Below are positions 50,043 to 61,400 of a stretch of 64,000 bases of DNA, piece by piece; positions within the stretch are counted from its first letter, which is position 1, and the number at the start of each line of letters is the position of its first letter. This stretch comes from Sitta carolinensis. Lineage: Eukaryota > Chordata > Aves > Passeriformes > Sittidae. Under the pieces are notes generated by a model. It had not been told where the DNA came from and ran no database searches. It was given only the letters and a program-made list of their open reading frames with translations. Made by a program: the position numbers and the translations under genes. The stretch is taken from the NCBI GenBank assembly GCA_032173965.1, contig CM063284.1:62122863-62186862 (forward strand), read 5' to 3'.

Positions 50043-50048
50043 GTAGTG
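50043..50048. repeat. Target-site duplication, left copy (GTAGTG)
   Basis: GTAGTG directly precedes the LTR and is repeated exactly at 50767-50772. In an uninterrupted CR1 this stretch occurs once, which shows that it was duplicated on insertion. Confidence 0.88.
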
Positions 50049-50247
50049 TGATGCAGCCCACCGGAGCCTGGGCTAGATCAGAGGACACCGGCACCACGCC
50101 AGGTGTGGGGAACAGCTGTGGTTTGGGGTTTTACCAACAGCTGAACCTTTAGAGCTGCTGCTCTACAGTGCAGGGTCTGTCAACCACATCAGGGGTCAGG
50201 TAAAGGAGAAGAAGGAGGCTTTCTGGATGACATTCCAGCAGGAGAGA

Positions 50248-50253
50248 TTTATT
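50248..50253 (-). terminator. LTR polyadenylation signal AATAAA
   Basis: On the minus strand the sequence reads CCAATAAATCTCTCC. It lies about 50 bases after the TATA-like box, which fits a short R region with a poly(A) site roughly 15-25 bases further on. Assignment depends on the LTR orientation argued above. Confidence 0.6.
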
Positions 50254-50300
50254 GGAGCTGAAGGGGTCTCAACAGGAGAGCCCTGAGCCCTGCTCTGCAC

Positions 50301-50312
50301 GGGTTTAAAACC
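50301..50312 (-). promoter_or_regulatory. LTR TATA-like box
   Basis: The minus strand reads GGTTTTAAACCC in the middle of the LTR, upstream of the AATAAA. It is a plausible core promoter of the LTR, with transcription expected to start about 25-30 bases downstream on the minus strand. Whether it is still active is unknown. Confidence 0.5.
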
Positions 50313-50766
50313 TGCGGCAATTCGGGGGTGGGTACAAACCATAAACCACTGGGGAAGCATCAGGGGCGGGGTGAGGAGGGTCTGGCACTGGCCTGAAGCC
50401 ATGACAGAAGGTGGGGCAGAAGAGGACACATGTCCCAGTGGGGTGTTGAGAGTAGCGAGCACCCCAGGAATGCCGGGTTGTGGGGGGGAGGAACACTTGG
50501 AGGATTGGCTCAAGGCAGGAGTGACATAGAAGGGGCCAGAACAAGGGGCAGAGTTGTTGATAGGGATTGGATATTTAACAATGATTGATAGGGAAGGGAC
50601 TAGAACAAAAGCAGGGGCTTACCATAAAGGGTAGCTTAGGGGAGGATATAACCTTCAGGGATAAACCAACTTGTGGGCAAATGTGAGGGGACACCAGAAC
50701 AAACCATCAACAACCATTAAAACCATTAAGAATAAGCCAATAGAATAAAAAATATGAGCTGCAGCA

Positions 50767-50772
50767 GTAGTG
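50767..50772. repeat. Target-site duplication, right copy (GTAGTG)
   Basis: This is an exact repeat of 50043-50048. CR1 sequence resumes here without loss. Confidence 0.88.
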
Positions 50773-51070
50773 AGGTGGGGATCATCTCTTCTCTCATGTA
50801 TCAAGTGAAAGGACCAGAGGAGACAGCCTTAAGTTGCACCAGGGAAGGTTCCAACTAGATATTAGTAATACAGAAAATCATTGAAAGAGTGTCTAAGCCT
50901 TGAATAAAGTTGCCTGGGGAGGTGGTGGAGTCACATCTCTAGAAGTGTTGGAGAGACTTGTGGCAGGTGGGGATCAGGTTTGAGAGTAACTATGGCAGTG
51001 CTGGGTTAACAGTTGGACTAAATGATGTTCAAGGTCTCTTTCAGCCTTGATAATTCTCTGATAAATTAAG
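50773..51070 (+). mobile_element. CR1 LINE, right part with 3' end
   Basis: This continues the CR1 copy that begins at 49287. It shows AGGTGGGGATCATCTCTTC, CCTTAAGTTGCACCAGGGA, CTGGGGAGGTGGTGGAGTCA and AGGTCTCTTTCAGCCTTGA, which is the standard order of the CR1 ORF2 end and 3' untranslated region. It ends around ATAATTCTCTGATAAATTAAG, a degraded version of the short terminal repeat that CR1 elements carry. There is no poly(A) tail, as expected for CR1. Confidence 0.93.
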
Positions 51071-53190
51071 AATTCTCATTTATCTTCTAGTAAAATCCAG
51101 TTGTTTTTTCATCAAAAGCCTTTCTTTTGAGGGCTCTGAATAAGGGAGTTTACCTGCTGAATTGGGATCTCATAACACAAGAAAGCTCTTTCATTTCAAG
51201 ACTATTAGAGTTTATTGGATTGAAAAGTACTACAGAAGTCTGACACAGTAGTTACTGAACTGCTGAATACTCCCTCAGGTCTAGAAGCCCGTTTCCTGTG
51301 CTCATATGCTGCTCCTCCCAGCCGATGAGGGCCTTGCTGAATTCTGCAGAGATTTTTGAAGGTGTTCTCCTCTATTTAAGCCAAGTACAAGCAAAAGCAG
51401 TGAAGATTCTGCTTGTCTAGGCTGCAATAAATAATCTTCAGTCAATTAAACCACTAAAATTATCTTCTGCCCTTTGATCTCTACTGGCACCCACCTGCCC
51501 CTTTGTTATATCTTTTCTAGTGCTGAAGAGAATGCTCATCTGCTGCTCCTGCATCTCTGGAGGTTGGGCAGCTCACTGCATGGTGCTGCTACGGAATGGT
51601 CTCCATTAACTCAGGTCCCAGTGGGGCGTATAATTCTTCATAAAAGGAAAGGCAACTTTCCAGGCTTTACCCCAAAGAAATGCACAAAGGAAAATGTGCA
51701 ATAAACGGTTTTCTTTCTTTTGATCTCTTTTTCTTTAGATAATGCACGTCAAATTTAAGTCAAATAGTCCCAGTGAGATCCAGTTTATTAGCACTAATAA
51801 TTTCTATGTTTTACAGACATAAGCTTCCTGCTCATTTCTGAAGAAGTCAGTACACTAAATTCCCAAACTACAGCCTGAGCCTACACAGAAATCAAGATCC
51901 TAGTAACTGGAACATATTGTTTAAGTCAGTCGGAATTCTGGAAGTCTCTTAACACCCAAAATCACTCATTGATTGTAAGTAATAATATTCATTCTTATTA
52001 ATTATGGCTACAGAATTATGTTGGACCCTTTCCATTTTTTAATCCTTTAGGCAATGTTCCATGACACTTTGACCAACATTTAGAAAAAAAAGTCCTCTAT
52101 GTCTTTTCTAAGAGCAAATAAATTAATTTTTAATGGAATGGTAAATGGAGGGTAGAACTGAATAAGCTAGTTGCAATGGAAATAATCTTTCAAAACACTG
52201 GAAAAGTTAGACACTTGCAATAGCATGTGGTCTAATTTCCTGAACCTGTGAGAAAGGACATGAATTATTATATAGCTTACTGCTGAACATACGCCTGATT
52301 CCTTATGTATGTAGAAAGCAAGAGTGGAATACGTGCATGAGTCAGGTCCAGCCTTTCTCATTCTGTCTCTTACAAGTTTAAAACCAAAGCAGACATTGTT
52401 ATTGACAGCAAGGTATGCCAAGAAGTGAGCCACAGCAACTTAGAGTAGTCTAGATGCTTCTAAATTAGACTGGACAAGAAGAAAAATAACTTTTGCTAAT
52501 CTCTCTAATTTGTAAGTAGTTTTTATTATATTTTGTTTAAAAAAAATCTTGTGAGAAGTTTTGGAATTATATTTTTTCAGTGTGTATCAAAATGGCCACT
52601 GTGGTAATTTTGCATATGAACTATATTCATCCACTGTTCTTCTGGCATGGAAGTCTTTCTCTGATATTCCTGCACTGTTTTCACATTTGCAAACAAGTTT
52701 ACTGATCCTTGTCATAGGGGTGGGGTCAAAGCGGATGCAATGAGGGCTTTTTAAGGATGTTTTTTTGGTTGGTTTGTTGGGTTGGTTCTTTGGTTGGTTT
52801 TCATTTAGTTGGGGGTTTTGTTTGTTTGGAGTATTTTTTAAGAAAGAAAAAATACCTGAATTTAAAATTTAGATAGAATCTTTGCTCCTTTAAGGTCACA
52901 TCAAGGTGGGATTCTGCAAACACAGGTTCGGTAGCCACCTTGGGAATGCAGGACATTCACAATTCACATTCAATTTACTGCTTTTACGTGAAAGGTTTCT
53001 GGATTTCAGAGATGGATGGTGGGGTGACATTGAATACAAGATTGTGTAGCACTTTATAGAACTTTCCTTTTATTACCAGCTGGATAATCACATTAAGTTA
53101 GACTGAAAATTTGAACTAATTCTTTCCCTTGAGGCCTGGGCTTTAATAATGGTAAAAATCTGTGAAATAAGACGAATACAATTCAATAAT
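51071..53190. other. Non-coding stretch, no gene seen
   Basis: Open frames are 88 codons or shorter and unremarkable. It contains the G/T-rich tract at 52759-52838. No transposon was recognised beyond the CR1 that ends at its left edge. Confidence 0.65.
52759..52838. repeat. G/T-rich low-complexity tract, (GGTT)n-like
   Basis: The tract reads TTTTTTTGGTTGGTTTG and continues with repeated TTGG and GTTT steps, interrupted by TTCATTTAG. It is the longest of the G/T tracts in the window. Confidence 0.85.
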
Positions 53191-53414
53191 TATATTGATA
53201 AATAAAATGAAAATCAACTAATTGTGTCATTCAGTCAGTTGCCTGCCTCCGTTGTTGCTGCCTTTCTGCATCAGCGACTGCTAAACTTTTTCTGTCACAC
53301 TTCAATAAATTTAATTGTGCAGAATAAATGAGCTAATTTTTGAAGTCACAGGCACTGTTTGCAAGATAAGGGTGATGATTTATTGACCTCCTTCTAACTC
53401 CATAAGAATGTCAG
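53191..53414. other. Candidate conserved non-coding block
   Basis: About 220 bp of repeat-free sequence carries CTAATTGTGTCATTCAG, CTGCATCAGCGACTGC, TTTAATTGTGC and GATAAGGGTGATGATTTATTG. It looks denser in transcription-factor-like words (homeodomain TAATTG, GATA, TGTCA) than its neighbours and contains no reading frame. This is a judgement by eye, not a conservation result. Confidence 0.22.
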
Positions 53415-56400
53415 CCTCCTTTTTCCCGACAACTTTAAAAAGGGGTTTTGTCCCTCTTCACCCAGCATCTTGCTAAATCCTGCTTTGTATATTTACCTTC
53501 CCGTCTCATTTTCTTGAAGTCACGTAATACTGCACAATAGATCAAAGATGCCTGCTTGAATTTGGTGGCTATGTAGAATATTCCAAATGATTATCAGAAC
53601 CATGGGATTTTTTTATTTCATTTCATGGTACTTTCTTCTGATGATCTTTTCACACTCTGTACTTTGGAAGGGTACGGGCTAACAGGAAGTACATGAAGAA
53701 GGACATAGATAAGTGTTTTTTTTCTAGAAGCTATGTTCTAATCTCTGTAGTGGTTCTATGGGTTCATATACCCTTCCAGGATGCACACTCCCTCCAGTTC
53801 TCATTTGCATTGATAGTTTGACCAGGAACACAGGAAAAAGGCTGATATTAGGCATTGTACATGCCTCAGGAAAAAATGCTAGCTTTTTAAACTTTTGTTT
53901 CTGTTTCTTGGGCTTATATGATGAGAAGATGAGACTGACTATCTTGTCTGTTGACACTGCTGCAATTTTGAGAGTAATGGGTTTGTTAAACTGACATGAA
54001 ATGGTAGGAGTGAATAGGCTGTACCCATTCTTTCCCACCTGTCTGATTTTTTGTGAGTTAGGGTTTTTTTTTTTTCAGCGAAACATCTGTATGACAGCCA
54101 CAATTACCCTATTTATATAATACTTATGAAAAATAAGGCTGAATATTTTGTTCTGTTCTTTAAATTAAAGCCTCTAAGTAGCCTACAGGTGTGTGAAAAG
54201 GGTTGATTAGATCCTGTGGAACAGTTATGGTACAACTCTGTCTCTGTTACAGCAGACAAATTGGTTGTCATGCTGTAGCAATGTGATCCCTGGATCTAAA
54301 ATCTTGGTAATCTATTGAGTCGATAAAACTCTTCAGAGAACAAATAAGATCAGCATCAACACATCAACTGTGTCAAAAAATGCTCTCAAAGTTCTCCCTC
54401 TCTGCCTCTGTCAAATAATTCCGATAAATGACAAGGATGGAGACACCTTTTTGTGCATTAAATGGCTGCCTCCTGAGGTGCACTGGGCTGTGCAAACTAT
54501 CTCACTGTTTCTTCTTCACACCGAATCTACTATTCTTTGACTATGATGCTAGGCAACACAGTAGGTCAAATATATATGAAAGCTAGCTAGACATTGACAA
54601 ACCTGGCATCCTGGAAGTGCACAGTAAAAGACTTTTTATGGAGCCAGGATTTCAGCCAGGCACCTAGAACACAAACTGTGAGAAAGATTTTTTTTTCATG
54701 TTTTAGTTGTTATATTGGACCTCTTTCTGCTATAATTTTCTTCTAAAGAAGACTTATAACCTCCTAAATATTTCCTGTCAGGTGTTGGCTAGGTGAAATG
54801 CATCCTAGGGAATTGCAGCTGGAGGAATCACAACATCCCACATACAGAGCAGTCCAAATTTCTGCCAAACTCTTCACTGTGTCTTAAACCGCTTGCACTT
54901 TGTGACTGATGCTTGTAGCAAAAAGGCAGACCTAACCCAGAAAAGTCTTCTGCATCATAGCTCTGCCTTCCTTCAAACAAAAACTTATGCCTGATTTAAC
55001 AGCCTGCCTGGGAGCTCCACACAAACCTAACACAGACAGCCTTTGCCAGATTTTGTTTTTTTGCTGCTAATTGCTGTCCCTCTATGTTTTTAGCGTGTAG
55101 TTGGTGTTTGTGTCTTGGTCCCTTAATTTACACTATCTCAGGAACCTGTTAAACATCTCTGGAGTGATTATACTGATTTTGGGAGGAGCACTGAAAACAA
55201 ATTAAACCTGAATGAAACTTACTCTTTGGCAAAGAAAGCATTGCCAACTTTAAAAGGACAAAATTCCACATGTAATGTTTTATTGGGCTGTAATGAAATA
55301 CTTCAGAGAAAGATTTCCAGTTCATAAAGCACTTCCAAAATGTTGAATGACCTTCTGTTTTTCGGACCGCTATAATTTTTCTTTTTGCAAACCAAGTTCC
55401 AATTGTCCTGAAGACTTCCTGCACCAAGAACAAGAAAATAATGTATGTAATAAACCTTGGACATTGTGGGAGGTACAGGAGATTTCTGAAAATGCCAAGT
55501 CTGATTCAGATCAACATTTCTAAAGCCTTCTTCCACTGAAGAAGGACTGTGTACTTCGTTTGAAAGGAAGACAAAAGTCAGTAGTCTTGCAATTAAAGTA
55601 ATGCTAATTTTCCAGTTCAGATTTTTTTTTTCTGCTGTGCCTTTCACCAGATCTTAAATTGTAAGTAGATGAACAGAACATATTTTATAATTAATCCAAA
55701 TTGAATATATTCATCATGCTCTGTAAATTGTAACACAGTTCTGCCCTTCTTTATCCTTTTTTGTTTGTTTTCTGATTATATGGGTATGGTGGAGCATTGC
55801 TGGTCTGCTTTGGAAGTGACTTGGCAAAATGCCACCTGCTTGTCACTCCAAGTCTGATTTACAGACTAGCTGAAGGGTACAAGCTTTGGTGAAGTAATTT
55901 GTCCATAGACGAAACCAAAGTTAGGCAAATAAGGGCTTGTCATGAAGTGAAACCTATCTTCCTTGTTGCTGAATGTAGAAGCTGAACTTTTCAGGTGTGG
56001 GGATAAATCAGAATCAAGTAGAGAGATAAGACTCTGGTGAAATTTTGTTGTATTTCTAACATGCCAAGCTTTGGTTCATTCTGATGAAGATGTGGAAGAC
56101 AGCTCTATTACCAAGGCAATTCATGGCCAAGATTGGGGTTTAGGTCTGGTATCTTCCTAAAAATACTGGGCTTTTTGTTCATACTGTTGAATAAAAGGAA
56201 GCCAGGAAGCCAGGCAATTCAGGCAATGCATAGATTTGAGATGATTCTGTGTTCTTTGATGTTTGAAAACTAAGTTGGCAATAATAGAACCATCCAATTA
56301 TGTAAAAATCAGGAGCTTGAGGGTGTATTTAAGCCCAAGTGAAAACAAATAGAAAAGAATATCTAGAGATAGGGGCTATTCAGTGTCCATGACTGGTTTG

Positions 56401-58405
56401 GGTTCCTCTATTTCCAGACCTTTTCCAGTCCTCAGGACAGACCTAATATGATTAGATCACAGTATCCCCCATTTCACAATATATACTTACTGAAAGACAC
56501 TTGTTTCCAGTTGAAATTTTTTTTTTATATGTTGTGGTTTTGAGACTGCCTTGGAATATTTTATATAACATCAGCCACTGTGCAGATTTGTCTATTGTAC
56601 AGTAATTACTTAAATAGGGGATTTTGAATGCTACAGCCAGTGATTCATGAACTGCAGGGTATCTGCAAAAGCAGGCTTTCATTGGGATTATGGGATGCAA
56701 AAAGCCTGAAGGTTTTTTGCCTTTGATAGCAGACCTGCCATGGCATCCGCATAGGGTTTGTCTAATAAATTGTATTAGTGCTGATAACTTCCCTCCCCCT
56801 ACTCCTTACTATTCTGAAGTGTTTAAAAGAAAACTGTTTCTGTGTGAATTATTGCTGTGGCTATCATTAAAGCATATGTTCAGCATGCATGCTGTTGACC
56901 AAAAAGTATAAGAGAGAAGTTGAATGTCCTTCAGAAATTACTTAACATTGTGAAATTTGCAATTATGTGATTTCTAACTAGAAATAAGGGAGTCATGGAA
57001 AGCTTGGGGAAAAGAGCACAGGTCAATACCCTCAGTGTCTTCAAGGGGATGTGGTCTCTTATCTTCCATCAGTTTGGGGTTAGGTAGCTAAATCTCCTAC
57101 ATGCTTTTGGAAATAATCTCAGCCACTGATGAAAATGGAGTGACTGATTGATTTAGGGCATTGTCTAATTTGGCATATCAAATTATTTCATGCCCACAAG
57201 AAGGAGGAGGACATGCTGATGACAGCATGTTCATGCCTGTCTATTCAACCAATGTGTTAGACTAGGGATCTGTGCCAGACACAGGTAAGCCTAAAGCTTT
57301 TTCCTTCTGTGAGATCCAGCAGGAACTGGGCAAGGGAAATCATAAATATTATGATAATGGCTTACTGCCTGATAAAAATATCTAATTTTTCCCGGGGATA
57401 GAAGGTTTCTGGTGAAATTTCCTTGCTGAATTTTCTGTCAGCCCATTTCTAAATGTCTGCATGTTTCATGTCATAAAGACAGAAACAGTTGTGTCATAGC
57501 TGCTTGTGAGTTTTAATTTTAGCCGGCAGAGAATTTCAGACATGCTGATGCTTGTTTTTACATTGGGATCCAAATGGCTGCATTTTGTTTCCAGGGGTTG
57601 GGAAAGATCATTTTCTTAGTCATATTTTTCTGAGATGTAGAGCTGTGTAGATGAAAACAAAACCGAAAAAGAACACTTAATGCTGTTAACTCCCTTCCTT
57701 CTGAAGTCATCACAGCTCAGGTAAAGCAATTCAGTAGAGAGTAAATGCAAATCGGGGTATGTAAAAGCAGAGTGCATGTTTGATGCCTATGAGAATGTTC
57801 ACTGCCTTTTATTGCTGTGCAAAAGGGTCACATCAGACATTAGCAGCAAGGAAATTCTAGATGTCCTGATATCTATTCACCCTTGCTCATTTTCGGCTGT
57901 GCCTGTTTCAGGCTGTCTAGTGTGCAGCAGGTTGCTTGTTATTTTAAAAACTCAATAAAAATAGGAGGGCACCAAGCAGTGAGTGTATAGTTGTGTTTAT
58001 CCTGTGTATGCACAGACAGAGCTGCATATCCTTGACTGAAATCCTCTGTTCAGCAGAGTTTCCTTGGGTTATGTGCTTTGTAAAGGTTTGGTTTCAAAGT
58101 CCTCTCTGACTCTACTCTCACTATTCTTAACTCTATTTTGCAGCACTTGGCCATGCAGAGTGGTGCTCCTAAACAGGGCATTGGAGGAGACTCAGCTCAG
58201 CAAAGCTGCAGGTAGAGCAGAACTCATTGTCACTGTTTTCCATATGTTCCTCTCTATGGGGGCCTGACTGGACCTCGACCTTAGGTAGATGCAGAATGGA
58301 AACTTAATGGAGAAGCAAGTCCCACTCCCAGGTATATGAGGCAGCCAAACTCTTTCATTCTCATTCTCTTTGGTTTTGGATGTTTCTGTCCTGGGGGGAG
58401 CAGCC
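53415..58405. other. Non-coding stretch, no gene seen
   Basis: The longest open frame is 114 codons (55303-55647, minus), with nothing recognisable. It holds a T13 run at about 54063-54075, a short T run near 55622-55631, and a 14-bp palindrome at 56881-56894 (CAGCATGCATGCTG). No transposon was recognised. Confidence 0.62.
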
Positions 58406-58406
58406 T

Positions 58407-58445
<39 letters not shown>

Positions 58446-58488
58446 TGTGTCTGTGTCTCTGTCTGTGTCTGTGTGTGTATGTGTGTGC
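58406..58488. repeat. (TG)n microsatellite with TGTGTC variants
   Basis: About 17 TG dinucleotides are followed by TGTGTC/TGTCTG variant units and then more TG. Read as protein, the plus strand gives a Cys-Val repeat and the minus strand a His-Thr repeat. Both are artefacts of the dinucleotide repeat. The tract can form Z-DNA and is probably length-variable. Confidence 0.95.
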
Positions 58489-61400
58489 TACAGGAAGCAC
58501 TTTCATCCCTTGCTCTGTTAATTCCATGAACACATTTAATGCTCAGCCTTAATCTGCAGCCCTTATAAAACCCCTTCCCCTATTTTGTCTTTTCTTTTTT
58601 TTTTTCTGTTTTGTTTTAAGTTAGTTCACATTGGTTAATCATTTTAGAAGCGTTTAGGGTTGGAATTGTGAAACCTTAGCTGGCAAGAGTTTTTCCCCTG
58701 GAGTCAAGAAGACTACTCATTAGCATGACTACTTGCCAGCATGAAGGAGAGATTCACAATCTGGACATTTGTAGTTTTAAAAATATGTCTCTATTTAGCT
58801 GATTTGAGCTGATTTGAGCAGCTGAACAAGGCTAGTTATGGAAATCAGGCTGTCACACTCTGGTGTTTTACTTCAGAATGCATCCTTGGTGAAGAAATGT
58901 ATTTTTGCACAACACACGCACACACATTTTAACAGTATTTTAGTCATTTGATTGGTGCCTTCACTTTCACGTACAAGCATTGTGTGATGCCCAGCATAAA
59001 TCAAGTTGTTTGTTGATAAATCCCAGTTCTATACCACTCTTAGCTTACGCACAATGCAAAAATGTATATGGGTCAGTATTGACAGAAAAGCCACTATGGG
59101 CAACCTGTGCATCTCTTGGATGTGGGTAGTGCTTGCAGGATACCTGTTTTGAGCCCAGTGGGTAGAAGGTGAGGAGTTAGGTATGGTTGAATCTGCAGGA
59201 CATGAAGGTGGCATGGCTGTACCTCTTGTTCCTGCTTGCAAGAAGCAAAACTCAGCGGAAGGAAGTCTGGCTCTGTGACAGAAAATCCTGGTTTTATATC
59301 ACACTGATTTCCCACTCGGAGTCAGTCACTCCCCTTTTTTTTTTCTGAAGACAAGTGAAACAATTCTGCCTCTGCTCTGCATGGCTAACAGTAGCAGTGA
59401 CCTTCAGGCTTGCCACATGAAACTGGTGTGGGATCATCCCAGTGAAATTTCAAAACAGCACTATCTTTCTCTTTCCCTGCTGCTCCTCCACCCCACCCTG
59501 CTTCATGTCTTTTCTGCAGCCATCAAGTCTGGGCGCTGGGCTGCTGGAGCACAAGAGTTCCCTCTTCTGTCTGCCTCTCCCTCCACCTTCCACAAAGCTG
59601 ACAGGGGGATTTTTCACCTCCTCACTCTCCTTTTTCCTCTTTGATTAACTTTGGACCAGATGGCCAGTCCCCAATCTCTCAGCATGCATTTGACTGACAG
59701 GAGCCTTTGATAAACCTCATAAGAATGAAGTCATCTTCAGGTCACCTCCTCTGCCTGGCCTTTAGCATCCCACACATACCACCATTATCTGCTGAATAGG
59801 AGACAAAGGAAATTAGCTCCAATTCCCTATCATCCCCATTATTTTCACACTGATTTAAACAATGAGGCAATGAGATGCCCTTCTCTTTCCTTCCAAAGGT
59901 ACAAATGTCAGCTGTTAAGAAATGCAAACAAGAGAGTTCCCATGTTAATGTATGGGCTTCTTTGTAAAGCCATGAAGTGGTAAAGTGGATTTATTCACCG
60001 CCTGCCTGGAAAATGCTTAACACACTTCTAAACAAATTCTTTAATGACTTTTATTTTATACACAGTGTGGAGTGCTTGAGAAGTCTCATTGTTTTGGTCT
60101 GGATATATACAATGAGGTGATGTACTGCTCTATTGTTTTTCCATATGCAATTATCAATTGAAATCTTGGAATCTGAATTCCCTGATACACAGAAAAGTTT
60201 AGTGGTGTATAAATCCGGGTACTGTGATGTAGGAAACTACCTCAAATTTCAAGTGAGGAAAGAAATCAGTATACTCTGGACAGAGGACCAAAGTGCATGA
60301 ATCAATAAATCAACTCTCCAGAGATTTGTAAGTAGTAACCTCACATCCACTTAGTTATTAATATTTTATCTGAGAAGAAAAATAACAATGAACCTTAGGA
60401 ATTATTGCTTGTGGGGCGTTTTAGGGTAGGCATGCTAGAAAATATCTGCAAAAATATTTATTTTGATGTAGACTCTTTCGCAAGATTGTGGTCTTCCACT
60501 TGAATTGATTTGACTGTGAGTTAATTCTGGTATTTTGAAAGTCTCTGGATGATTTGGCACTTGCATGAAAATAGTCTCCAGATCACTGCCACACCCAAAT
60601 ACATTGCAGGAGATTAAATCATCAATGGTCTCCAAATTAATTCTTGGGAAAACTGGGCCATAACTTTGACAACATTAAGTGGTCCGACACGTAATGTGTT
60701 TTACATTGAAATATAACTTGTTTTTTCTTTGCTGTTGTCTCTAATAAAGCAGACAGCATCTTGCCTCCAAATTGAGGGTTCCTACAAAGTCATCTCCTGA
60801 TGTACAGTTGTAAAGCACCACACAATAATGTATTTATATATTCCACACAGTGGCAATGATGCTGGGAACTAGAAACTAGGAGCCGTATTCCTGCTGCCCA
60901 GTATGAAACAGGAGCAAGGACAGTGTGTCAGGTCAAGACACTGGTGAGCAAATCTGCATGCCTTGCTAAATTGCTAGACCTTGGCTTCCTGTGCATCCAT
61001 CAGAAGGAAAAGTTGTCTTGGTGCTGAAGTCGGGCATGTAGAGAAGTCAGAACTGCCTGCTTGATGCAGCGTGGCTCCTGCTCACTAGAAGTCTGAATCA
61101 CTTTTTGCTTTTTGACCTTAGATGCCACTGTAGTGGGGTTTTCTACATTAGACTCTTACATTGAGCAGCCTGAATGTGGTGGCACTGAAAGTGATGGTCT
61201 GTGAAGGCCTTTCTGTTGTTTTAAAGTCCTGGGTGGGGTTTGTCACATATCTTTGGCCACCGATGAAGTCTGGTCTTTTTCTTCACAGTGTTATCACAAG
61301 CACCTTACGTCACCAGTGGCAGAGAGAATTCAGATGATGAATTTGTCTAGGCTGATTTATGCTTCTGGGCACCTCTGGCTACCCTTCACCATGAACTCTG

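Larger units (their letters stand above)
49287..50048 (+). mobile_element. CR1 LINE, left part, interrupted by an LTR
   Basis: This is the 5' portion of one CR1 copy (plus strand) that continues at 50767. It begins within the ORF2 reverse-transcriptase region, just before KNWLDG. It runs through the C-terminal part of ORF2 to CTGAAAGGAGGTTGTAGTG. At that point the CR1 sequence is broken and resumes after the LTR as GTAGTGAGGTGGGG. The whole copy is a typical 5'-truncated CR1. It is less degraded than the 14.8-kb copy, since long stretches of protein similarity survive. Confidence 0.93.
50049..50766 (-). mobile_element. Solo LTR of an endogenous retrovirus, class II-like
   Basis: This 718-bp insertion lies inside CR1. 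It starts TGATGCAGC and ends GCTGCAGCA, giving the TG...CA ends of an LTR and near-matching inverted termini. A perfect 6-bp target duplication flanks it. Six-base duplications are typical of alpha/beta-type (class II, ERVK-like) retroviruses, so that class is likely. Orientation is minus: read that way there is a TATA-like TTTTAAA (50301-50312), then AATAAA about 50 bases on (50248-50253), as expected for U3-R-U5. No internal genes, primer-binding site or second LTR are present, so it is a solo LTR left by recombination between two LTRs. It carries no coding capacity. The subfamily cannot be named by eye. Confidence 0.85.

Noticed and set aside
50196..50513. 105-codon minus-strand frame inside the LTR
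   Set aside because: It lies in LTR sequence spanning the promoter and R region and has no domain. It is an artefact of GC-rich DNA.
58192..58533. 113-codon minus-strand frame with a His-Thr repeat
   Set aside because: The repeat is simply the translation of a (TG)n microsatellite.
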